A stretch of 64,000 bases of DNA from Ornithodoros turicata (taxonomy: Eukaryota; Arthropoda; Arachnida; Ixodida; Argasidae), in assembly GCF_037126465.1 (NCBI RefSeq), contig NC_088202.1, positions 31,170,213-31,234,212 of the forward strand, given 5' to 3'. The translations under genes were made by a program, and so were the position numbers. Numbering within the stretch: position 1 is the first letter of the stretch; each line of letters begins with the position of its first letter. The notes under the pieces were generated by a model that did not search any database, was not told where the DNA came from, and saw nothing but the letters and a program-made list of their open reading frames with translations. Positions 45,562 through 56,032 of this stretch are shown piece after piece.

Positions 45562-46396
45562 ATGACAGACCACGACTACGAAAGAAGCTGTCAAGAATCA
45601 CAGTATTCAACAATCAATGACAATGACTAATGGCCGTAGAAGTCGAGTGTTGCAATGTTATTTTATAAATTCTACATGTCATGTTCGCCGTGATGTTACT
45701 GTGCAATTTTATCCAATTTTACTGGGTATGACTTTAAACAAGCCGTTTGTGAGGTAGGGTGGAAGTAACTGCGGCGTTAACCTCGCAAGTGCAATCGCTC
45801 TTGCAGCACTTGTTACGTCATGCGCTCTTCGTGCACAACGCTTCGAATTTCTGTAACGAAGTGCGCCGACAGCTGAACAACTGCAACACACTCGTAGAAC
45901 ACAATACGAATGCCAATGAATTATGGAAAAGGCCAAACGAGAACCATATACAGCGCCTAACGAACCGCACAATAACAAACGAAAACCACACACAAACGAA
46001 ACTACCTTACAATAACAAACAGCGCAAACCCTTTCTAAGCAAAAGGAATTAAATTTATAGGTTGTCATTCACCAAATTCCTCTATTTTTATGCTTCCCGT
46101 GCACGTAACTAACGACACCATATTCGGAGTACAGGAAGCGGAGAAGAAAAAAACATAATTACCATGAAAACTACAGACACACCGCCGAAGCACGGTAGGA
46201 ATACACCAGCACACTGATTCCTAAGAAAGATGCGTGCTAATCAACGATGAGGAGCGTTTAAAGAGTAACAAATGCTCCAAATCGAATCGCTTCACATTCT
46301 TTCCTATGGGGGCAGACGGCGCCATTGGGCCCTCCAACATGGCGGCCGGTTGCCGCACCTCTCTCTCACGAGCCCCTCTCCTATGCGCGATCCAGG

Positions 46397-47300
46397 TGTA
46401 AATATGTGAAGCTTAAAGGCTGAGCAGTCTAATGTAACATTGTAGTATTAGTGAGCTAAACTTAATGGCATATATACAGACAAGTTAAGCTGTTTTACGT
46501 TTGATAGTAAATTCTGTCATGCCTAATAAATGTGTCCTTTGCCTTTTCTGTTTTTGCTAGGTAGAAGGAGAACCAAAGGCTCGTTTCCTCAAGGAGGAAT
46601 TGTACTGCCTTCATAAACTAAAATCTAAGTGGTAAGAAGAAACCATTCGAACATGTTTTTTTTTATCTTTGCATCTATTTACCTCTCCCAAAAATTTGTT
46701 CTGATTAGCATAGGATGCGAACTGGAACACTCTCTTTGTCGGCTGTTTGCCTGATGAGAGTGGTAAAGAAGCAAATGGCATGTACTGAATGCCTGGCAGT
46801 AACAGAGGCAGGATCATCTACGTCCCCGATCACTGGTCTCATTTTCAACATTGACAGAGGAAGACTGAGCTGCCCAGTAGCAGGAGTTATTTGAAAGCAT
46901 CGAAGTAGTAGCAGAGGAAATTCGGTCAATCATTCTGCAAAAGCCCCACCGACTGTTGCTTAAGGTCGCATGATATTGCTGTCTGCTGGTAGTTTACTGC
47001 ACAAACAAAATTTATTCGCGAGATGGCTTCTCCGGAGGCAAAACAGAATAAGCTCCTGCAGTGCTCCGGAAACCCGACACATACGGACATGCCTGCGAGA
47101 TTTGTAGTGACAAAAGTCACGAGACCATGTATCGCAAATGCGTGCCAAGAAAACAAGCAGAGTCATGCGAATGAAAAAAAAACATTTAAGAAAAACCGAC
47201 GTCCAGAAAATTGTTAAGGCCTTATTAAGAACCTATTCTTAAGTCTACTAGCAATCATGTTAGCCTCGTAATTGACTTTTAGAGATTCAGCTGTGTTGCC
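46397..47300. other. No recognised gene
   Basis: Unassigned. An exon-like frame after TTTTTGCTAG (46561-46635, VEGEPKARFLKEELYCLHKL then KSKW-stop) has a good acceptor but no recognisable homology. Confidence 0.35.
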
Positions 47301-47362
47301 ATGTGTATACAGTTTTACGGAATCGGTGTTCATGTTTTGATAAGGACTACAGGTTTTCCCGC

Positions 47363-47480
47363 TCATTTTAATCCACTGGTCTCTCAATTTAATCCCAATG
47401 CTACCCAATTTAATCCAGTGGTCAAACAAATTAATCCAAGCGCTTCCCAATTTAATCCCAGCGCTACCCAATACAATCCA
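47363..47480. repeat. 21-bp TTTAATCC minisatellite
   Basis: Six or so units of about 21 bp built on CAATTTAATCCCAATGCTACC. In one frame it codes QFNPNAT-type heptads, but no gene is implied. Similar TTTAATCC motifs occur in both arms of the hAT element. Confidence 0.7.
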
Positions 47481-47499
47481 AGCAACACGTGTAAATGTA

Positions 47500-47726
47500 T
47501 TCCGTATTATTCCGTCATGGAAATTGTCATGACTGAGACTTTTATGATTACGCCAATGTATCATGAGTTCATCACTACTGATCCAACAACCCCTGGTTTT
47601 CGCAGTGTCATGCGGTGTTTTATGACAGCTTTTTGTCATTATGACATTTTTAATGACATGTGCGATGAATCGGTTGTATGGGAATACCGCTGCTTCAAAC
47701 AGTGTCATACAGTGGTTTGTGACTAC
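47500..47726. repeat. Part of the ~105-bp tandem array, left of the hAT element
   Basis: About two diverged units with the landmarks TGACATTTTTAATGACATGT, TACCGCTGCTTCAAACAGTG and TCATACAGTGGTTTGTGACTAC. The array continues on the other side of the insertion at 51281. Confidence 0.7.
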
Positions 47727-48429
47727 TAGTGATGTCCACAAACTACTTCTACAGTAGTTTAACTATAACTACTAACTACTTTGTGATAGAGTAGTCTAAC
47801 TAGTAGTTCAACCACTTTTCAGGGGAGTAGTTAAAACTACTTTCTAACTACTGCAATGTAGTTTAACTACATCTATAACTACCTAACGTTGTCCACCAAC
47901 ACCAATCCCTTGTAGTGTTCTTGGACACCTAAATATGAATCATAAGCAATAATAAACTTTTGCTGAAGCCATTGCTACAATCCTCAAATACAAACCTTGC
48001 GGCGGGATTCTTTCTGTGCCTACGCGATAAACTAAGTTGCAGAATTATTTCACAGCAAATGAGGCTGCACTAGACAAGCATTAAAAATGAAGTTTTAGTA
48101 CACATGCACGACACAATTCCTCTGCACCTCCGTTCTCATCCAACAAGTAGCTCAATGCAAAAGTCGGAAGCACAATCGTGCCGTAAAGCTTGCGGCAAAA
48201 TCGGAAGTACTTTGCGCCGTCAGTAACCTAACTACTGTAGTTTACTTAAAATAGTAGTTTAACTACAGCTTTTCCCCCCGTTATTAATCCTCTTGTCGTA
48301 CATTTTAATCCTTATACCATGACATTTAATCCATTTGCCATCGGAATTAATCCTCCTTTCATTATTTCTAATCATCATTTCACATAATTTAATTCGTTTC
48401 TTACGCAATTTAATCCAAGTTACTATGTG

Positions 48430-49574
48430 TGGGCTACATTACTTTTTTGTATTTGGGACAATTCCCACGTGTACGCATATTGCACATGCTTTTCACTAAC
48501 ATTGTGGGTTTCTGCACCATAATGGGATACTGTGGGACTGTCAATCTGGATTACGGTGTTGTAGGACTATTCCCATGTCTACGAGTATTACCCTTGGTTT
48601 TCATTAGAAACGTAGGTTTCTGCATTGTAATGGGATACTGTGGGACTCTGTATATGGATTACGATATTGTGGGACTATTCCCAGGTGTACAGATATTACC
48701 CATGCTTTTCATTAGATATGCGGGTTTCTGCACTGTAATGGGATAATGTGGGACTGTCGATCTTCATTACGATATCCTGGGACTATAAGCAAGTCTACGG
48801 TTATTCCCAGTGCTTTCCATTAAAACGCGTTTTTTGCACTGGAATGGGATAGTGTGGGACAGTCAATCGATATTGTGGAACTATTTCCATGTCTATGGGT
48901 ATTACCCATGCTTTTCATTCAAAATGCAGGTTTCTGGAGTATAACGGGATACTGTAGGACTGTCTATCTGGTTTAGGATATTGTGGGACTATTCCCATGT
49001 GTGCGGGTATTACCCATGCTTTTCGTTAAATATGTGAGTTTCTGCACTGTAATGGGATACTGTGGGACTCTTCTTATGTGTTCGGGTATTACCCATGCTT
49101 TTCGTTAAATATATGGGATTCTGCACTTCAATGGGATACTGTGGGGCTGGCAATCTTGATTACGATATCCTGGGACTATAAGCGTGTCTACGGGTATTGC
49201 ACATGCTTTTCATTAATAATGCGGGTTTCTGCACCATAATGGGATACTGTGGGACAGTCAATCTGGATTGCGGTATCGCAGGACTATTCCCATGTCTACG
49301 TATTTTACCCACAGTTTCGATTAAAAATACGGGTTTCTGTACCGTAATGGGATATAGTGGGACAATGGATTACGGTATTGTTGGACTATTTCAGTGTCTA
49401 TGGGTATTACCCATGCTTTTAATTTCAAAATGCGGGTTTCTGCAATATAACGGGATACTGTGGTACTGTCTATGTGGTTTAGGATATTGTGGGACTACTC
49501 CCATGTGTGCGGGTATTACCCATGCTTTTCATTAATTATGCGAATTTCTGCACTGTAATGGGATACTGTGATCC
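48430..49574. repeat. ~108-bp repeats, left arm of hAT palindrome
   Basis: ATGGGATACTGTGGGACT recurs at 48522, 48630 and 48738 (108-bp steps) and on to 49574, about ten units. Each has a ...GGACTATTCCCATGT...GGGTATTACCCATGCTTTTC core. Units differ by 10-20 percent and some are shortened. Confidence 0.85.
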
Positions 49575-49575
49575 A

Positions 49576-51000
49576 GTCCTATAGTATCCCATTACAGTGC
49601 AGAAACACTCATTTTGAATTAAAAGCATGGGTAACACCCGTAGACACGGAAATAGTCCCAGGATATCGTATAGACGTAATAGACGGAAATAGAAATTCGT
49701 GATCCAAATTGACAGACCCACAGAATCCTATTACAGCGCAAAAGCCCGCGTTTATAATTAAAAACACGGGGAATACCCGTAGACGTGGGAATAGCCCCAC
49801 AATATCCTAATCAGGACTGACAATCCCAGAGTATCCCATTACAGTGCAGAAACCCGCGTTTTTAATAAAAACCATGGGAAAATCCATAGACATGGGAATA
49901 GTCCCACAATTCCGCTATACAGATTGACAGTCCCACAGTATCCCATTAGTGCAAAAACCTGTGTTTTTAATGAAAAGCACGGGAAATACACATAGACATG
50001 CTTATAGTCCGAGGATATCGTAATCAAGAGTGCCAGTCCCACAGTATCCCATTACAGTGCTGAAACGCACATATTTAATGAAAAGCATGGTTAATACCCG
50101 CGCACATGGGAATAGTTCCACAATATGCTAAACCAGATAGAAAATCCTACAGTATCCCATTATACTGCAGAAACCTGCATTTTGAATGAAAAGCATGGGT
50201 AATATCAACAGACATGGAAATAGTCCCACAATATCATAATCCAGATTGACAGACCCGCAGTATGCCATTACACTGCAAATAACCACGTTTTTAATGGAAA
50301 GGAAGTGGTATACCCGTAGACGTGGATATAGTCCCAGGATATCGTAATCAAGATCGACAGTCCCACAGTATCCCATTATGGTGCAGAAACCCGCATATTT
50401 AATGAAAAGCATAGGTAATACCCGCACACATGGGAATAGTTCCACAATATCTTAAACCAGATAGACAATCCCACATTATCCCGTTATACTCCAGAAACCT
50501 GCATTTTTAATGAAAAGCATCGGTATTACCCATAGCCATAAAAATAGTCCTACAATATCGTAATGAAGATCCACAGTTCCACGGTATCCCATTACAGTGC
50601 GGAAACCCGCATATCTAATGAAAAGCATGGGCAATATCCGTACACGTGGGAATAGTCCCACAATATCGTAATCCATATACACAGTCCCACAGTATCCCAT
50701 TACAATGCAGAAACCGATGTTTTTAATAAACGCGTATGTAATATCTGTAGACATGGAAATAGTCCCACAATGTCACAATCCAGATCGGTAGTCCCACAGT
50801 ATCCCATTACAGTTCAGAAACCCACGTTTTTAATGAAAACCAAGGGTAATACTCGCAGACATAGGAATAGTCCCACTATACCGTAATCCAGATTGACAGT
50901 CCCACAGTATCCCATTATGGTGCACAAACCCACAATATTAGTGAAAAGCAGTGCAATACGCGTACACATGGGAATTGTCCAAAAATACAAAAAAAGTCAT
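49576..51000. repeat. ~108-bp repeats, right arm of hAT palindrome (inverted)
   Basis: Inverse of the left-arm units: AGTCCCACAGTATCCCATTA recurs about every 108 bases together with AATGAAAAGCATGGGTAATA. About twelve to thirteen units. Confidence 0.85.
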
Positions 51001-51280
51001 GTAGCCCACACATAGTCACTTGGATTAAATTGCGTGAGAAACGGATTAAATTATGTGAAATGAGGATTAAAAGTAATGAATGGAGGATTAATTCCGATGG
51101 CAAATGGATTAAATCTCATGGTATAAGGATTAAAATGTACGACAAGAGGATTAATAACCCCGCAAAAAGCTGTAGTAGTTGCCACTACATTTCTGCAAGT
51201 AGTTGATAACTACTTTTAACTACAATCAGGTAGTTTAACTAGTAGTTTAACTACATGTAGTTAACTACTGGCCATCACTG

Positions 51281-52245
51281 GTGACTACCGACGGTCATTA
51301 TCACATTCCATGACTATTTCATGATGTGTACCGTGAATCGATTTATGGGACTACTGCCGCTTCAAACAGTGTCATACAGTGGTCCGCGACTACCGACGGC
51401 CATTATGACATTCCATGACTATTTTCATGATATGTGCCATGAATCGATTTTATGGGACTACCGCTGCTTCAGTGTCATACAGTGGTTTGTGACTACCGAC
51501 GGTCATTACGACATTCCATAACTATGTTCATGATATGTGCCATGAATCGATTTTATGGGACTACGGCTGCTTCAAACAGTGTCATGCAGCATTTTTTGAG
51601 TACTAACGGTCATTACGACATTCGATGACTATGTTCATGATACGTGCCATGAATGGATTTTATGGGACTACTGCTGCTTCAAACAGTGTCATAGAGTGTT
51701 TTATGACTACCGACGGTCATTATGCCATTCCATGACCATTTTCATGATATGTGCCATGAATCAATTTTATGGGACTACCACTGTTTCAGACAGTGTAATG
51801 CAGAAGTTTGTTACTACCGACGGTCATTATGACGTTCGATGACTATGTTCATGATATGTGCCATGAATCGATTTTATGGGGCTACCGCTGCTTCAGTGTC
51901 ATACAGTGGTTTGTGACTACCGATGGTCATTATGACATTCCATAACTATGTTCATGAGATATGCCATGAATCGATTTTATGGGACTACTCCTGCTTCAAA
52001 CAGTGTCATGCAGTGCTTTTTGACTACCGACAGTCATTACGACATTCCATGACCATTTTCATGATATTTGCCAAGAATCAATTTTATGGAACTACCACTG
52101 TTTCACTGTGTCATGCAGTGTTTTATGACTATCGACAGTTCTTATGACGTTCCATGAGTATTTTCATATGTTACATGAATCAGTTTTATGGGACTACCGG
52201 TGCTTCAAACAGTGTCATGCAGTGTTTTATGACTACCGATGGCCA
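51281..52245. repeat. ~105-bp tandem array, right of the hAT element
   Basis: About nine units. GACTACCGACGG-type starts at 51283, 51388, 51491, 51598 and 51705 and onward (103-107-bp steps), with TTCATGATATGTGCCATGAA and TTTTATGGGACTACCGCTGC in each. Confidence 0.85.
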
Positions 52246-52766
52246 AATTGGAATGCGCAGCCGGTGTGCGGAGTCCTTATCAGGGTATTTGTGTAATAGG
52301 CTACAGCTTGTTCAGAACAATGATATGATGTTCATTTTTAATATAAGTGATCGCACAGCAAGTACGTATGTCCGAGATTAAAAGGCGGTATAAAATTATG
52401 TTATGTGCAGTGGGACGTAAAATAGCTGGGCTTGTTCTTATACATAAATTATATGATTCTGGTTCTCATGTTACCCCCGCTAATTTTTTCTCTCGTGGTG
52501 TAGAACATGCTTACAAGCTAGAATCTAAATTAAGTTGCACAAACGCACATAAATACTCCACACTGCGGCTGAGTCTTAGCGACTTGCCAGCAGATATTGT
52601 CGCACTGCCAGATCTTTGTAGCTTTCAGACAGCCTGCGAGGAAATGTTCTTTTGATCATAACACTGAAACTCGTGTAAAATTTCTATTTTGTGTTCCTTT
52701 GTCTCCCCCTCATGTAACGCCCTGACGTAAAGGGTCTTTAAGGCAATGAAATGAAATGAAATAATG
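52246..52766 (+). mobile_element. 5'-truncated LINE 3' end
   Basis: The frame 52560-52655 gives SLSDLPADIVALPDLCSF then QTACEEMFF-stop, the kind of C-terminus seen in Jockey/CR1-like ORF2 proteins (W-N-SLP-x-I region). A short 3' UTR follows, with GTAACGCCCTGACGTAAAGG, ending in (ATGAA)n at 52745-52766. Inserted within the 105-bp repeat region. Confidence 0.6.
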
Positions 52767-53240
52767 TCGCTTCATGGCACATATAATGGAAATGGTCATG
52801 GAATGTCAGAATGGCCGTCTGTAGTCTCTAAAACACTTATGACACTGTATGAAGCAACGGGAGTTGGATGAAGCCGTGTCATGAACCAAATCATGGAAAT
52901 AGTCATGGAATGTGTTCAAGACCATTGGTAGTCAGAAAACACGGACATTGTTTGAAGCAGCAGTGGTCCCATTAAATTCATATATGGCACATATCACGAA
53001 AATATTCATGAAATGTCATAATAACAGTCATATATAGTACAACAGTATATACAACAGTATATAGTCATAAAAGACTGTATGACACCGTCTGAAACTGGTA
53101 GTCCCATAAAATCGATTCATGGTACATATAATGAAAATAGCCATGAAATGTCATGATGGCCATCGGTAGTCATAAAACACTGCATGACACTGTTTGAAGC
53201 ACCGGTAGTCCCATAAATCTGGTTCATGAACATATCATCC
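52767..53240. repeat. ~105-bp array in inverted orientation
   Basis: Four or so degenerate units in the opposite orientation (CATGAAATGTCATGATGGCC, ACACTGCATGACACTGTTTG, TAGTCCCATAAA), inverse of the 51.3-52.2 kb units. Confidence 0.75.
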
Positions 53241-53383
53241 CGATTGGAAAAAACCATAGAATTCCGTAGGTAACCACGTACAGAAAAATATAGAAGGCTA
53301 TGGGCTTGATCAGAAAGCTATGGAATTATGTGGCCATTTATGGCAAGCATGTTTGGCATTGTGTTGTGACGCTGGAATTCCAT

Positions 53384-53560
53384 ACACGGCGCCTACAGAC
53401 CGCTACGGACACGAGCGTAGTCCGTAGACGGCGCCTACAGACGCCAACGGATACGTGCGAAGTCCATAGCCGGTGTATACAGACAGCTAAAGCTACACGC
53501 GAGGTCCGTAGCTGCTGCCTACAGACCCCTACGGACAGGCGCCTTTCTACGGACCGCGAC
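53384..53560. repeat. 42-bp minisatellite
   Basis: Three full units and a partial one of 42 bp (CGGCGCCTACAGACCGCTAC then GGACACGAGCGTAGTCCGTAGA and variants). 42 is a multiple of three, so one frame stays open as a 14-residue repeat (LQTATDTSVVRRRR-like). No evidence that it is a gene. Confidence 0.75.
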
Positions 53561-53599
53561 CGCGCAAAGTCCGTACAGATATGAACCTCCGGGGGCGAG

Positions 53600-56032
53600 G
53601 TTAATTGTGTATAAACTTCACTTATTCCTTTCATTTTCCGGTTAATAATAAACGATCCTTATTACCGTTTCAAATTCTCTCCCAGGAAGAAAAATGCCAA
53701 TACCGGGTAGGTAACGCGCATACAACTACGTCACTGGCGTCATACCGGCGGCCGGTTGGTGATGAGCTGTTCCCTGCATGATATAAGCAGCCTGTGAAAA
53801 CGCTTCCCTGCCAGTAACTGCATGGCAAACGCCAGAATACGATTCCCCAGGATGATTGCGTTCCGAGCAATATGGGCATTTCGTATGTCGGGTTTTAGTT
53901 GTTAATAAAACAGACGGATGCTTTCGCATTTCTGCAGTGCCTATGCTTCACGCCAAACAAAAACAAAAAGACAGGTCGTGTACAAAATGACCGTAGTTTT
54001 TAGTTAGAAATACGCCCAACATAATGCCCTTATTCAAATGAGGGGGTATATATATTTGTTAACAAATGGGCATGTTAAGGTTCACCTTTCCACGGCCAAC
54101 TTGACATTCGAGAACGAGAAAACGAGAGACAAAAAAAAAAACAAACAAAAAAAAACGAGAGAGAAGAGAGAGAGAGAAAAGAAGACAAGACAAGAACTTG
54201 ACACAGCAGGATCTTGTATGCAGTTTTATTACGACACCAACATGTAGGTATCGTCCGGAATGTGTTTTCCGGAAATATATGTCAACATTTGCTGACTGGC
54301 TGATGTAGACAAAGAGAAAGGCATTTTTCATGACAACCAAACAAAAAGAATATAAAAGTCCATGAGAGCACTGGTAAGACTTCATGGGGATGCATTCATT
54401 CATGAGAGAAAGACAACATTCATAAAAGACAACATAATCATACACATATGCACATTGAGTCTGAGGCACTGAATTTGAACATGATGTCAAATGCTATATA
54501 CATTTCACACATTCTGTTACCTCCCCTGGATGCCAAACGGCACTTTTCCATAATTCCAATCTCTTTGGTTGATACTGAGCGAACCGCAGACATCACAAGT
54601 ACTTGGTCCCAAGAAACAACGGTGCAAACTTGGAACAAGCAACGAAGAGAATGCAGCTCAGTGTTTCATTTGCTAGAGTCGCAGCATAACAAGTTCCCGC
54701 AAGCGAATAGCAAACCAATGCTCCAAAACCGGGACTGCTTTCGGGACTATTAATAACGTGGGCACGCGTTCTAAGTGGTAGTGAGAGAGCCTCTCGAGAT
54801 GAAATACACAAAGACGTGAGGGCGACGCGGTTCTCTGTGATGAGAATAAAATTCTGTTTTGGTACTGAAGAGGCCAGCACAACACTAAAATGTTGGCTCA
54901 TGAACATTTGAACATACAGTGTGCTTTACATATCATACAAAAAAACAGATGACAAAAACATGTGCGTGCATGTCATGGGGCCAGCTTGTTCTCGTAGAAT
55001 GGCTCTGAACGTTTAGGGTGACATTGACAAATTTTCATTTGTGGCCTATTTAAATCTTTGGTTCGACACTAAAATTTGGCAGGCTTGCAGTGCTGCCTTT
55101 CTTTCCTCTGTAGTGACAGAAGGCATACCACCAGCTTATCTCATGCCCACCATATTTCTACTAAGCAATTAAGGCAACCGAAAGAATTGAAATGAAATGA
55201 CAGAAGCACTTCTTTGTCCACTTTCATGACTGCAAATTGGTGAACATCCCAGTGAGTACCACGAGACACTCCGTCATTCCTGCCATTTGACTTCAGTCGT
55301 TCCAATAATCATGCAGCAGTGCCTGATTGTGACTGCGTAGATTTAAGGCTTTGGTGCAAGGAAGGGGGAAATGCTTGTAACTTTCAGGGTCCAGCTTAAT
55401 TTCAATGTTCAGTCATTACGAAGCATCAGTTATCACGGGGTGTTGGATAGGATCCTAGCAGTTAAGGGGCCAGGCCACTCTTACAGATGTTGTCCATTAT
55501 GTCATGGATGTGTTGTACTGCACGCAGGAACGCCAGGAAAAAGGTATTATTCTAAGTGTCGTGCTTAGCAAGATACTAGCCCTCGAATGGCACTCGCGAG
55601 CAAGGCACAGACATCACAGAGCTCACAGCTGCGTACTTTCCCACTGGCAGCAGTAAATAGTAGGCAAGTGACTTCTTGTGCAAAGCCTCGACAGCTGCAA
55701 GGGCTGTGATGTCAGAGCAGCATGAGTTTTGGTATTCACGGTGCCCATTTCCCCTGTTTCTATTACCCTTTTTGCTGTGAAACTTTCAGTGCAAGTTCAC
55801 ATCAATGCCAATCTGGGATAATGTGGGATGACCTGTCACAACACCTTTAAGGCCAGAAGCAGTCATTACTCTGTGAATGCATGTAAAGTTTGACACAGTT
55901 AACATGTGAAATTTTCCTCCTATGATCTGGAGATGCAAAATTGAAGACTGGCATTTCGCATTTCACAGGGGAAAGCTGCGCAAAGAATCTAGCATGTCCT
56001 GTGTCTGACGCACAGGGTGCCAAAGCAAGAAA
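53600..56032. other. No recognised gene
   Basis: Unassigned. An A/GA-rich low-complexity tract lies at 54118-54190. This stretch may include the 3' end of the CACTA element, but no CACT(A/G) terminal repeat could be paired. Confidence 0.4.

Larger units (their letters stand above)
39013..46396 (+). mobile_element. P/THAP9-like DNA transposon with nested insertions
   Basis: Imperfect inverted ends: CTGGATCGCGCATAGG at about 39016 and its inverse (CCTATGCGCGATCCAG) at about 46380-46395, then inward ACCGGCCGCCATATTGG...GGGCCCAA on the left against TTGGGCCCTCCAACATGGCG and GCCGGT on the right. Between them lie the exons of a THAP-type transposase on +. Of the 7.4 kb, about 2.8 kb is later insertions. 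An 8-bp target duplication was not convincing. Confidence 0.7.
47727..51280. mobile_element. 3,554-bp palindromic hAT-type element
   Basis: Ends TAGTGATGTCCA... and ...TGGCCATCACTG (inverse CAGTGATGGCCA), with a perfect 8-bp target duplication GTGACTAC at 47719-47726 and 51281-51288: the hAT signature. The whole element is an inverted repeat centred near 49575. Order from each end: a GTAGTTTAACTAC-rich zone (about 47740-47890; 51170-51265), TTTAATCC motifs (48285-48420; 51015-51155), TGTGTGGGCTACAT, then roughly 108-bp repeats. The left arm also has a unique 400-bp piece (about 47890-48240) missing on the right. No transposase was recognised. Confidence 0.88.

Noticed and set aside
47301..47729. 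142-codon plus-strand frame and 175-codon minus-strand frame
   Set aside because: Both run through the TTTAATCC minisatellite and the 105-bp array; the periodic protein sequence reflects the DNA repeat.
48429..50754. Several 90-112-codon frames (MGYCGTVNLDYGIVGLFP type)
   Set aside because: Translations of the ~108-bp transposon repeats; present on both strands of a palindrome, no start or splice context.
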